Below, one piece after another: positions 6,624 through 13,354 of a stretch of 14,094 nucleotides of DNA. Under the pieces are notes generated by a model that saw nothing but the letters and a program-made list of their open reading frames with translations, had not been told where the DNA came from and did no database searches. The position numbers and the translations under genes are program-made. Numbering within the stretch: the stretch's first letter is position 1; every line of letters starts with the position of its first letter. This DNA is from NAT127 sp041655035 (lineage in GTDB: Bacteria > Pseudomonadota > Gammaproteobacteria > Pseudomonadales > Porticoccaceae): NCBI GenBank assembly GCA_041655035.1, contig JBAZCN010000082.1, positions 1 to 14,094 of the forward strand, read 5' to 3'.

Positions 6624-7678
6624 GATCCTCCGGCCGATGCGGAGCCACCGCCAGTAAACCAGCGGCGGCACGCACCGCGCAACCGCCGCCCCAGTTCCAT
6701 AAAGCCGCTCATCTCCGCCTCGAATTCCAGCTCGGAAACATCCTGGCCATCAAGGATGCGCGGCAGGGCATAGATCGGCAGCCTGTCGTCCGTCAGGCCG
6801 ATATCGGTGGTGGTTGCCGAGGCGATATTGCAGCGCTCCAGCGTTGGCCATACCGCAGAGGTAAAGCGGCCACTGGGATAGCAGAAATGCCTGGGGCTCC
6901 GGCCGGTGAGCCGCGTGATATGGTCGCGATTGACGGCCAGTTCCTCCGCCAGACAGTCCTGCCCCCGATGGCTGATGCGGTGATGATGGGTATGCAGCTC
7001 GAAGTGGATACCGCGCCGCCCGGCATCAGCCACTTCCTCCGCCGTCATAAGGTGAAACCAGCGCTCCGCGCTCATCCTGTGCCAGTCGATACCGGCAGCC
7101 GCGCACAGCGCCTGCAGGAATGCCTGCCGCTCGCCATCATTGGCCAGCGAGGCGACCCGGTCGAGGGCGGCGCCGAGGGCATGTTGCCGTTCGGCTTCGG
7201 TCCCCATGGCGAAGGGGCCAAAGCCGTAGCCATCGAGATGAATTGCGTCCGCGACCCCAGCATGAAAACAATACTGCAATGCAACGTCGACAACCGGCGC
7301 CTGACTCAGGCAATAGTAGGTGGTCAGATAGAGGGTGGCCGGATAGCCGTGGTGTTCCAGCTCCGGGAGCATCTTCGACCAGGTGCCGTACCAACCATCA
7401 TCGATAGTGATCACCGTGGCCAGTTTCGGCAACGTGCCGCGGCCATTGGCGGCGGTCGCGGCATCGAGGGCCACCACCGGATAGCCCCACTCCGCCAGCA
7501 GCGCCATCCGTCGCGCGAATTTATCTGGACTCATGTAGAGGAAATTGCCGAAATGGCCGTCCCCCAGCCAGATACCGTGGTAGGCCAGGATCCTGATCTT
7601 GCGGGCGGTCGCCAGCCTGGCCAATCGAAACAGCCCCAGGCGCCTGGCGTACGACAGTACTCTATGTTTCAGCGGCAC
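6620..7678 (-). CDS. Polysaccharide deacetylase family protein (CE4/NodB-like)
   Basis: A 352-residue NodB-fold protein, expected to remove N- or O-acetyl groups from a glycan in a metal-dependent way. Visible motifs: ILAYHGI (30-36), VITIDDGWYGTW, which is the TFDDG motif (D93 general base and D94 metal ligand in the family), ELHTHHHRISH with H229 and H233 as the HxxxH metal ligands, and FCYPSGRF (265-272) replacing the RxPY/G motif. No signal peptide is evident, though the N-terminus is basic (PLKHRVLSYARRLGLFRLARL), so it may act at the inner face of the membrane or be exported in an unknown way. The start is a GTG at 7678 with GAGG seven bases before it; an ATG two bases upstream is in another frame. 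Its TGA overlaps the ATG of the ATP-grasp gene. An insertion at residues 120-200 between motifs is longer than in minimal NodB domains. Confidence 0.88.
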   Translation of the reverse strand: MPLKHRVLSYARRLGLFRLARLATARKIRILAYHGIWLGDGHFGNFLYMSPDKFARRMALLAEWGYPVVALDAATAANGRGTLPKLATVITIDDGWYGTWSKMLPELEHHGYPATLYLTTYYCLSQAPVVDVALQYCFHAGVADAIHLDGYGFGPFAMGTEAERQHALGAALDRVASLANDGERQAFLQALCAAAGIDWHRMSAERWFHLMTAEEVADAGRRGIHFELHTHHHRISHRGQDCLAEELAVNRDHITRLTGRSPRHFCYPSGRFTSAVWPTLERCNIASATTTDIGLTDDRLPIYALPRILDGQDVSELEFEAEMSGFMELGRRLRGACRRWFTGGGSASAGGS

Positions 7679-7715
7679 ATTCCTGCCTCATGTTGTTTGA
7701 TCCCCGGCAGTCATG

Positions 7716-8726
7716 TTATCGCCCGCCCAGCAGAACGTACATCACTCTGGGCATACCCAACCGGGACAGTGGCGCGACCAGCGCGCAACTGACTACCACG
7801 ATCACCGGCGCGACAAACCAGAAGAGGCTTTCCGGAAGCTGAACGGGGAGGCGACTGAACACCAGCCAGCAGGCGAGCAGCAAAGGTCCATGGGCCAGAA
7901 ATGTCAGAAAGCTGCTCTGCGAGTGGCGGTACAGAATGTCCGCCGCCCGGGTCCGCATCAGCGGCGACAGGGCCGGCCACACCAGGAAAGGAGCCAGCAG
8001 CCGCAGAAATTCCCGATTCTGGATATCGAACAACACGATGGCCAGGCAGCAGAGCAGAAACAGCGTCAACAACGGCCAGGCGAACCGGTCGAGCGCGGTC
8101 AGGTTCCAGCGGCGGGCAGCCGCCAGCGCTCCGGTATAGAAACTGATGATCATGCTGTTTCTAAGCACCAGGTCGCCGTCCAGATCATAAAAATATACCG
8201 CGGACAGCAGCATCAGCCCGCTGTAGGGAATATATTTCAGCAATGGCCACAACAGCGGAGAGAGCAGGGACAGGACAAACAGATCGCGCAGGAAGTTCAG
8301 CGGGTAATTGGCCGGGGCTTCGAATAGTCCGGTCAAGGCATTGACCCAGGGCATCAATTCGAACGGGTAGAGCCGGGCAGAAAAGGCATGGTCGACCAGT
8401 TGGTGTTTCTGGACCAGGAAAATGGCCAGCACCACCGGCACGTTCCACAGCACCAGTGGCACGAGGACACTTTTGGTCTTTTTTTTCAATAATAACAAGG
8501 GCTTTTCGTAGAGCGCCGACCTGAACAACAGATAGCCCGACAGGGCCGTCAATACCGGCACTGTGGTTCTGAATACCGCATGGGAGAAAAACGCCTTGAT
8601 CAGGTCGAAGGCGGACAACCCCAGTTCACCCAGGGACTCATAGGGCGGCACATGGAGAACGACGATACCGATAACCATCAGATAGCGTGTCACCCAGATG
8701 CGTCTTGCAATATCCGTATCCAACAA
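7716..8726 (-). CDS. Membrane acyltransferase, family 3
   Basis: A 336-residue polytopic inner-membrane protein with about ten hydrophobic segments, matching acyltransferase family 3 (OafA/OatA-like, PF01757 type). Such enzymes move an acetyl or short acyl group onto a sugar hydroxyl across the membrane. Family hallmarks seen: a His in the first membrane segment (IVVLHVPPY, H25), FRTTVPVLTALSGYLLF with R53, an LKKKTKSVLVPLVLW loop (80-94), NFLRDLF (144-150), and a late FLAHGPLLL with H279. There is no extra periplasmic SGNH domain. The start is a TTG at 8726 supported by AGAGGTGA four to five bases upstream; an in-frame ATG further up is cut off by a stop. It is the next gene after the sulfotransferase, separated by a 97-base spacer filled largely by a tandem repeat. 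Likely job: O-acylation of the exported polysaccharide or its repeat unit. Confidence 0.85.
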   Translation of the reverse strand: MLDTDIARRIWVTRYLMVIGIVVLHVPPYESLGELGLSAFDLIKAFFSHAVFRTTVPVLTALSGYLLFRSALYEKPLLLLKKKTKSVLVPLVLWNVPVVLAIFLVQKHQLVDHAFSARLYPFELMPWVNALTGLFEAPANYPLNFLRDLFVLSLLSPLLWPLLKYIPYSGLMLLSAVYFYDLDGDLVLRNSMIISFYTGALAAARRWNLTALDRFAWPLLTLFLLCCLAIVLFDIQNREFLRLLAPFLVWPALSPLMRTRAADILYRHSQSSFLTFLAHGPLLLACWLVFSRLPVQLPESLFWFVAPVIVVVSCALVAPLSRLGMPRVMYVLLGGR

Positions 8727-8727
8727 T

Positions 8728-8777
8728 TGTCACCTCTGAAACAGTGCCATCTCTGAAATACTGCCATCTCTGAAACA
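8728..8777. repeat. Imperfect 16-17-base tandem repeat, three units, spanning a ribosome site
   Basis: Three head-to-tail units: tgtcacctctgaaaca (8728-8743), gtgccatctctgaaata (8744-8760), ctgccatctctgaaaca (8761-8777). On the minus strand each carries a TTTCAGAG(A/G)TG core, and the unit closest to the acyltransferase contains its Shine-Dalgarno. The repeat fills about half of the spacer between sulfotransferase and acyltransferase genes. Confidence 0.7.
8731..8736 (-). promoter_or_regulatory. Shine-Dalgarno for a TTG-started acyltransferase
   Basis: On the minus strand this reads GAGGTG, within AGAGGTGA, four bases before the TTG at 8726. It supports the non-ATG start. The neighbouring repeat units carry degraded copies (AGAGATGG) of the same core. 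Confidence 0.55.
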
Positions 8778-8823
8778 CTGCCTGTATCAAACCGCGCCAA
8801 GAGCACCGCAGGTGCCACCAAGG

Positions 8824-9576
8824 CTATAGATATTCCCTCAGCCAGCCACAATGGTGGTCGACCCGTCGTGCAACGAAGTCCTCGGGCAAAAAATCGATCA
8901 CGCTGTCTTCCGCGGTGAAGGCATTCTGATGTTGACGGGTGATGGTGCGCGGATCGATGCCCAGGAATGATGCGATCCTGTCGATGGATTCGCTCAACTC
9001 GTCCGTCCTGAGCAGCAAGGTGCGTTCTTCCGGCAGGTCTCTGAACAGCAATTGGTACTGCTCGGCGTACTGGGCGAGATAGGCATCGATGGAATAGAGA
9101 CCCATTTCCTCCAACACCAGCTCTTCGGGATTGTAACCCTTGTGCCATCGGCTCCAGATCAGGTCGCGGTAACGCAGCCACTCGGGCGGCGACTTGTGGT
9201 AGTGGAAATTCAGCCGGGATTTCAGCCACGGCAGCGGGTCGCGCAGGGTAATAACAAAACGGGCCTGGGGAAACAGTTCCGGAAGCCAGCGCGCCACATA
9301 ACCCAGGGGGTGGGAAGCCTCCACCTCCAGATTCAGTTCGCGATCCCGGGCCTCGAGCCAGGCAGCCACTTCGCCATCGCGCCATATCCCGGTGATCACC
9401 TTCTCGATGGCCACCGTCAGTTTTTCCGGCTGGGGCTCGTGAGCCGAACGGTAGCAGGCGGCAAACATCGCGGCGAACGAGGTGGTGCCGGTTTTTGCCG
9501 CGCCCAGGCAGAAACACCGGGTGCGCCGGATGTGGGGAATTTTCTTGCCGATCTTGTGGATCAATCCTGTAAGCAT
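8824..9576 (-). CDS. Sulfotransferase family protein
   Basis: A 250-residue cytoplasmic-type sulfotransferase, expected to transfer sulfate from PAPS to a hydroxyl of a sugar or other acceptor. The 5'-phosphosulfate loop is visible near the N-terminus as CFCLGAAKTGTTSF (21-34), matching the family PKxGTTS pattern. The 3'-phosphate-binding strand is RFVITLRDPLPWLKS (106-120) with R112 and S120, followed by a tyrosine/tryptophan-rich helical region. The C-terminal third (LLRTDELSESIDRIASFLGI) fits the conserved sulfotransferase region in which a side chain packs against the cofactor. There are no membrane segments. The ATG at 9576 has only a loose AGGA about 12 bases upstream. A single-stranded glycan sulfotransferase beside a pyruvyl transferase and an acyltransferase suggests an anionic, decorated polysaccharide. 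The acceptor cannot be told from the sequence. Confidence 0.88.
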   Translation of the reverse strand: MLTGLIHKIGKKIPHIRRTRCFCLGAAKTGTTSFAAMFAACYRSAHEPQPEKLTVAIEKVITGIWRDGEVAAWLEARDRELNLEVEASHPLGYVARWLPELFPQARFVITLRDPLPWLKSRLNFHYHKSPPEWLRYRDLIWSRWHKGYNPEELVLEEMGLYSIDAYLAQYAEQYQLLFRDLPEERTLLLRTDELSESIDRIASFLGIDPRTITRQHQNAFTAEDSVIDFLPEDFVARRVDHHCGWLREYL

Positions 9577-9589
9577 CTGTCAGGCTTTC

Positions 9590-9636
9590 CTGTAAGTATC
9601 GAGCCTGCAAAGTATCGAAACTGTAAGCATCAAGCC
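9590..9636. repeat. Imperfect ~16-base tandem repeat, three units
   Basis: Units ctgtaagtatcgagc (9590), ctgcaaagtatcgaaa (9605) and ctgtaagcatcaagcc (9621) run through the spacer between the pyruvyl transferase stop (9630) and the sulfotransferase start (9576). A related ctgtaagcatc lies inside the first codons of the sulfotransferase (9567-9577). Confidence 0.6.
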
Positions 9637-10526
9637 CTGCCGCTAGCGCGCTCGCGCAGATAGTCCTGGAGTTGGCATACACGCTCGTCCATTGCCGCCC
9701 GGTGTGCATCGAGCACCCGCTCATCGCTGAGCAGGGCACTCTCCGGGGATCCGGCCAGGGCCCGCAACTCGCGCTTTCTGGCCATCAACTTTATACGGTT
9801 GAGCCAGTTCTTCAGCCGGCTATGGCCGGTATTGCGGAAGATCGGCGTCAATTGCACCGGGGCGTAGCTCAGATCGAGAGTACCGCACCAGTCCTGCCAT
9901 TTGAAATCATTGGTTTCGCTGACACTGGATACCGGAATCCAGGGTACGCGAAACATGTCGGCGACGATGGCGCCGTGCATGGCCTCGGCGATCAGCAGGC
10001 GACTGGCTGAAATCTGCTCGATGACTGTCTCGACGTCGAAGCCGCAGGGATCGATGTAATGGATGCCGAGATCCCGGCAGGCCATCCTCCAGAAGTCGCC
10101 CCCGACCGTCGTGTGGTGAGGGATGAACGAGACCTGGTAGCGCCGCTCGCTCTCGGGGACCACCGGGAAAAACCGCCGCAGCAGCAGCGCCGGGTCGGTC
10201 AATGCCTTGTCGGCGGACACACCGATGGCATCAGCGGTTTTGCGCCCGCGGACGAAAACGACGTTGCAGCGGCCGAGGTTTCGCGGCGCCGCGCCATAGC
10301 CATAGCCGCTGCCGAAGATGATCTTCTCCGGCGCTTCCGGTATGCGGTCGTTGAGAATGGTGCCGATCCCGTAGAACAGCAGATCTTCCCTGCCGTTCTC
10401 CGCCATCGTTTCGATGCCGTGGTGGCCGTAGCCGGATATCGCCCCGTCAAAGATCCTCGGCCACAGCCAGCGATTGAGTTCATCCCCGAAATTCCCCCGA
10501 GGATCTTGAAAATAGATAACCTTCAT
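9630..10526 (-). CDS. Polysaccharide pyruvyl transferase family protein (ExoV-like)
   Basis: A 298-residue member of the polysaccharide pyruvyl transferase family (PF04230 type), close in pattern to ExoV-like ketal pyruvyltransferases. These move pyruvate from phosphoenolpyruvate to a sugar, forming an acidic ketal. Visible features: the N-terminal strand MKVIYFQDPRGNFGDELNRW with the family GNxGD loop (11-15), FYGIGTIL (51-58), IIFGSGYGYG (69-78), VFVRGRKTADAIG (90-102), TDPALLL (110-116), and EAMHGAIVADMFRVPWIPV (181-199) with the conserved H184. The C-terminus ends in a basic, partly coiled-coil region (about 230-298) that could bind membrane or partner. No export signal is seen, so it should be cytoplasmic. 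The ATG at 10526 has no strong ribosome site and follows a 114-base gap that is unusually long for this operon. Alternative: a related PssM/CsaB-type enzyme; the general family is safe. Confidence 0.87.
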   Translation of the reverse strand: MKVIYFQDPRGNFGDELNRWLWPRIFDGAISGYGHHGIETMAENGREDLLFYGIGTILNDRIPEAPEKIIFGSGYGYGAAPRNLGRCNVVFVRGRKTADAIGVSADKALTDPALLLRRFFPVVPESERRYQVSFIPHHTTVGGDFWRMACRDLGIHYIDPCGFDVETVIEQISASRLLIAEAMHGAIVADMFRVPWIPVSSVSETNDFKWQDWCGTLDLSYAPVQLTPIFRNTGHSRLKNWLNRIKLMARKRELRALAGSPESALLSDERVLDAHRAAMDERVCQLQDYLRERASGRA

Positions 10527-10548
10527 GCGGCACCAGGTGAAATCAAGT

Positions 10549-10644
10549 TCAGGTCGGAAAGCGCGACAGCGGCAACCGCCAGCCGGTCGTCTGCGGCCTT
10601 GTCATTGTTTGCAAAAGCCGTGTTGCGGCGTCGGAAACCGTCAT
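10549..10644 (-). CDS. Possible 31-aa leader-like ORF between hydrolase 1 and pyruvyl transferase
   Basis: An ATG overlapping the TGA of hydrolase 1 (ATGA) opens a 31-codon frame ending at 10549 (MTVSDAATRLLQTMTRPQ at its start). An AGGAG lies two bases before the ATG, which is too close for good initiation. It would fill most of the 114-base gap. No homology is recognised; it could equally be a gene remnant or chance. Kept only because the ATGA junction mimics the coupled genes around it. Confidence 0.15.
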   Translation of the reverse strand: MTVSDAATRLLQTMTRPQTTGWRLPLSRFPT

Positions 10645-11534
10645 TTCTCCTGGAACTCCCGCTGAATCCACCGGGTGGCGACATCGAACAGGCGTTCCTG
10701 GGATTCGTAGCCGGAGAACACCTGGTCCCCGCCTTTGATGTCGATACGCTCGTAGCCCGGTTTGCCATAGGCCGCCTTCCACGCCGAGCTCGAAACGATC
10801 AGTTCGTCGAATTCGTCGCTGAGCAGGAACCTGTCACCCATGAGGAACAGGATCTTCCCGTCGAACTTCTGCAGCCCCTTCAATATTTCATCGATAAAGT
10901 TGCCGTTGCCACCACTGGCCCCGACTTTCCCGGAGACGCCGCTGTCAGCGCCACCGCGCAACCTGGCGACGATCTTGCGCCAAGCCGCGGCGAAGTAGCC
11001 GCCGATATCGTATTGCCCCCGCAACAGCTTGACCCAGAACGATGCCTGGCCGAGGCGCGACAGGTAGTGCTTTCTTCTCACTATCGAGGCGGTGGCGGGG
11101 GAACTGACGAATGGGTTGCCGGCGATGACGCAGGCCACGTCCGGCAATTTCCAGGCGTTGATCAGCGCCGCCGAAGCCGAGTCGCAGCCGCCCCACAGGA
11201 TGATGCGCCTGACGGCCGGCGCCCGGGACTTGAATTCGGCAATGGCGGCGAGGAGATCGTCGTGGATAAACCGGAACCCTTTGAATTCGCCCTCGCTGTC
11301 ACCGAGGCCGCGATGGTCGAAGCGCATCACCGGCACCCCCACCGAGGCCAGGCGGCGGCCGAGCCTGACCAGTTGGCGGGCGACCCCGCCGCGGTATTGC
11401 GGGCCGCCGGCGACGATGGTCAGTACACCGATATCACAGCCCGGATCGCCGGAGTGGAGCACACCGATGAGATCATCGCCCTGGCACTGGAAGACGAAGG
11501 CGGTTTCGGTGCGCAATGGCAATGGTTGGTTCAT
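10641..11534 (-). CDS. Exosortase-A-system-associated hydrolase 1 (alpha/beta hydrolase)
   Basis: A 297-residue alpha/beta hydrolase matching the hydrolase 1 subfamily of exosortase-A (EPS-coupled) loci. Family signatures: VAGGPQYRGGVARQLVRLGR (41-60), MRFDHRGLGDSEG (70-82), and the nucleophile elbow LWGGCDSASAAL with C117 at the position of the usual Ser. A candidate acid is D240 or D243 (LLSDEFDEL). At the place where I expect the catalytic His (a GxDHTFS-type box) the sequence reads GGDQVFSGY, with codon CAG for Q271. If that alignment is right, the triad is incomplete. A low-complexity Gly/Ser/Ala insert lies at 194-212. The ATG overlaps the TGA of hydrolase 2 (ATGA), so translation is coupled. 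The true substrate of this subfamily is not known; acyl transfer or thioesterase activity on an ACP-bound group is a guess from the adjoining ACP gene. It is in the typical order ACP, hydrolase 2, hydrolase 1. Confidence 0.88.
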   Translation of the reverse strand: MNQPLPLRTETAFVFQCQGDDLIGVLHSGDPGCDIGVLTIVAGGPQYRGGVARQLVRLGRRLASVGVPVMRFDHRGLGDSEGEFKGFRFIHDDLLAAIAEFKSRAPAVRRIILWGGCDSASAALINAWKLPDVACVIAGNPFVSSPATASIVRRKHYLSRLGQASFWVKLLRGQYDIGGYFAAAWRKIVARLRGGADSGVSGKVGASGGNGNFIDEILKGLQKFDGKILFLMGDRFLLSDEFDELIVSSSAWKAAYGKPGYERIDIKGGDQVFSGYESQERLFDVATRWIQREFQEK

Positions 11535-12388
11535 ATCACCAGTTCCCGGGTCTTGGTCAACAGGTCATCGCAGGAGGCGCGCTTGTGCAGTTGCCAGATC
11601 GGCTCGTCGCCAAAGGTGCTGACCGAGATGGTCGTCCCGGTTTGCTGCAGCTGTTCGATGACGCGGGCAGTGCGTGCGCCGAGGGCGACGGAACCATCGG
11701 CGGAGTGCTCCATCCAGAAAATCTCGGTATCGCCGTCACCCGGCAGGAAACGCATTTCCAACTGGTCGATGGCAGTGACCAATTCACCGCCGAGCCTGTA
11801 GCCCGCCACTTCGATGCTTTCTCCGGCCGCAAGCCTGGCTTTCATCCCCGCGGTCGTTTCGCCCTGCTCGCCCTTTTGCATCAACGCGGCGGCACGCTGG
11901 CGCAACAACTGGGTCACGAAGTTACTGCCCGACGGCACCGGTTGCCAGAACAACAGCCGCTTCGAGCTGCCGGGATGCCACTGCAGATAGTCGACGGCGA
12001 TCAGCGCGCCCAGCCGGCACCCCCACAAATAAACAGGCGCCGCCCAGCGCTGCGTCAACTGGACGCGGAGGTCCTCGATGTTCTGCCGCCAGATTGGCAG
12101 TGTGGCATCGGTGAGATCACCGTCGCTCTCCCCTGTCCCGTAAAAATCGAGCACCGTGCAGGACAGCCCCTGGCGTGCGAACCAGCGCGCCTGTTCGGCC
12201 ACCGCCGCCCGGCAGCGGTTCATTTCCTCCCCGAAGGGCGGCAGGTAGATCAGGTGTCCACGGGGCGGGCCCGCCGGCCAGAATTGCAGAAAAAATGCCG
12301 GATATACATCGCCGACGAAACCGGCGGCAACTTCCGTTGCGCCGGCGCCTGCCGGGCCAGCGGTCGTACCTAGTGTATCAACGGTCAT
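11531..12388 (-). CDS. Exosortase-A-system-associated hydrolase 2 (alpha/beta hydrolase)
   Basis: A 285-residue alpha/beta-hydrolase-fold protein of the hydrolase 2 subfamily. Signatures: HLIYLPPFGEEMNRCRAAVA (45-64), a broad LPPFxEEMN motif typical of this group, VLDFYGTGESDGD (79-91), and LWGCRLGALIA (121-131), where the nucleophile elbow carries Cys124. Serine is absent there; as far as I recall, members of this group often lack a standard nucleophile, so it may be non-hydrolytic. The first 25 residues are Gly/Ala-rich and poorly conserved-looking. The start ATG (12388) overlaps the ACP stop by ATGA and its own stop overlaps hydrolase 1 in the same way, giving a three-gene coupled unit. 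No signal peptide is seen, so it is expected in the cytoplasm with the ACP. Confidence 0.87.
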   Translation of the reverse strand: MTVDTLGTTAGPAGAGATEVAAGFVGDVYPAFFLQFWPAGPPRGHLIYLPPFGEEMNRCRAAVAEQARWFARQGLSCTVLDFYGTGESDGDLTDATLPIWRQNIEDLRVQLTQRWAAPVYLWGCRLGALIAVDYLQWHPGSSKRLLFWQPVPSGSNFVTQLLRQRAAALMQKGEQGETTAGMKARLAAGESIEVAGYRLGGELVTAIDQLEMRFLPGDGDTEIFWMEHSADGSVALGARTARVIEQLQQTGTTISVSTFGDEPIWQLHKRASCDDLLTKTRELVI

Positions 12389-12636
12389 GCCTGTGCCATC
12401 TTCCCGGCGACGAAGTCGGCCAGGGACCCCACGGTTTCAAATATTTCGCCACTGATTTCATCGTCGGCAATCTCGCAGTCCAGGGCCTCCTCGATCTCGA
12501 CGATCAGGGTGGTAATGGTCAGCGAATTGAACTCCGGAAAACCGCCGAGCAGGGCGGTGTCCCTGTCCAGCGGCTCGGTGGCGGATAATTGCAGGCATGA
12601 GCGGATGAATTTTTGCGTCAGTTCGAGTGCGTTCAC
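12385..12636 (-). CDS. Acyl carrier protein, exosortase-A-locus type
   Basis: An 83-residue acidic carrier protein. The 4'-phosphopantetheine site is Ser38 in FPEFNSLTITTLI, replacing the DSL triad of fatty-acid ACPs by N-S-L as often seen in stand-alone carrier proteins. The helix pattern and the acidic stretch EIEEALDCEIADDEISGEIF fit the four-helix ACP fold, at a normal length. A carrier would hold an acyl or aminoacyl group as thioester, presumably loaded by an AMP-forming ligase outside the window. The start is a GTG at 12636 (the overlapping ATG at 12638 hits a stop at once), with only a weak GGAA upstream. The stop overlaps hydrolase 2. Whether it serves the acyltransferase or the ATP-grasp/Mur ligases is open. 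Confidence 0.88.
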   Translation of the reverse strand: MNALELTQKFIRSCLQLSATEPLDRDTALLGGFPEFNSLTITTLIVEIEEALDCEIADDEISGEIFETVGSLADFVAGKMAQA

Positions 12637-12638
12637 AT

Positions 12639-12678
12639 CTTGTTCCAGGTCAGGTTGGCTTGTTCCAAATCAGATTGG
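12639..12678. repeat. 20-base tandem duplication
   Basis: Two adjacent units, cttgttccaggtcaggttgg and cttgttccaaatcagattgg, agree at 17 of 20 positions, and all three differences are g/a. They fill the 48-base spacer between the TPR gene and the ACP gene and displace any strong ribosome site for the GTG start of the ACP. Confidence 0.75.
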
Positions 12679-12684
12679 CCGTTG

Positions 12685-13344
12685 TCACTTCCAGTGCCCT
12701 GCTTGCTGCAGTTTGCGCTTCAGGCCCGGCAGGGTGATGCCGTAATCGTAGGCTCTGTGGGCATAGCGCGAGGACTCCGCGTACTGGCCGGTATCGAAAA
12801 GCACCAGGCCGAGATTGTAAAGCAGGTTGGCATCATTTGGCGCCAGCTTCTCCGCCACCCGATAGCTGTCCAGCGACCGCTCGAGCTTGCCCTTGCGGTG
12901 CAGGTACAGCCCGTAGAGCATGTGGGGCACCGAGTCATCCGGGCTGAACGCGATGGCGCGCTGCAGGAAGCATTCCGCGGGTGGGTACTTGCGGCGCTCA
13001 CCGGAGGAGGTGGCAGTCAGCGAATATCTCACCGCGGAATACAGGGCCCGATGATGATTGGGGAACTTGACCAGGGTGTACTGCACATCACCCATCGGGT
13101 TAGCCGTCGTTTGACCTCGCTGTAACTGTTCGATTTCGGGAGTAAAATGTCTATTCTCGACCACCGGCAGTTTGTCCTTGTCGGACCGATAGTCGAATGG
13201 CCCGAAGTTGCCGGCGCTGCCGCCGCTGCAGTTCATGCCGTCGAGGGAGCTTCCCACCCAGGGGGCATCCTTTTTTGCGGCGTTCGCGGTCGCGCAGCAG
13301 GCCATGAGTACAAACGCGGCAATACGTATCGAAGTGCTGGTCAT
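12685..13344 (-). CDS. Secreted tetratricopeptide-repeat protein of polysaccharide loci
   Basis: A 219-residue exported protein (from the ATG at 13344; a longer frame from 13380 would lose the signal peptide position and overlap the amidotransferase). Residues 1-22 are a signal peptide (basic TSTSIR, hydrophobic IAAFVLMACCATANA) with a likely signal-peptidase-I cut after ANA. A lipoprotein reading using LMAC is less canonical. The mature N-terminus has GMNCSGGSAGNFGPFDYR (36-53), then FTPEIEQLQRGQTT and YTLVKFPNHHRALYS (89-103). About three TPR-like helix pairs follow: ECFLQRAIAFSPDD (124-137), GKLERSLDSYRVAEKLAPND (152-171) and NLLYNLGLVLFDTGQYAESS (173-192). It ends in GITLPGLKRKLQQAGHWK. 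I recognise this Cys-containing FGPFDYR plus NHHRAL pattern in small TPR proteins of polysaccharide or exosortase loci; its role is probably a periplasmic scaffold. It starts 10 bases after the amidotransferase stop. Confidence 0.85.
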   Translation of the reverse strand: MTSTSIRIAAFVLMACCATANAAKKDAPWVGSSLDGMNCSGGSAGNFGPFDYRSDKDKLPVVENRHFTPEIEQLQRGQTTANPMGDVQYTLVKFPNHHRALYSAVRYSLTATSSGERRKYPPAECFLQRAIAFSPDDSVPHMLYGLYLHRKGKLERSLDSYRVAEKLAPNDANLLYNLGLVLFDTGQYAESSRYAHRAYDYGITLPGLKRKLQQAGHWK

Positions 13345-13354
13345 GCTGGATTTC

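Noticed and set aside
8748..8750. In-frame ATG upstream of the TTG start of the acyltransferase
   Set aside because: A TGA follows in the same frame before the TTG at 8726, so it cannot start this protein.
10059..11801. A 580-codon open frame on the plus strand opposite the hydrolase genes
   Set aside because: It is antisense to three genes with clear family motifs and lies in GC-rich DNA where stop codons are rare. It shows no recognisable domain; an echo of the minus-strand coding.
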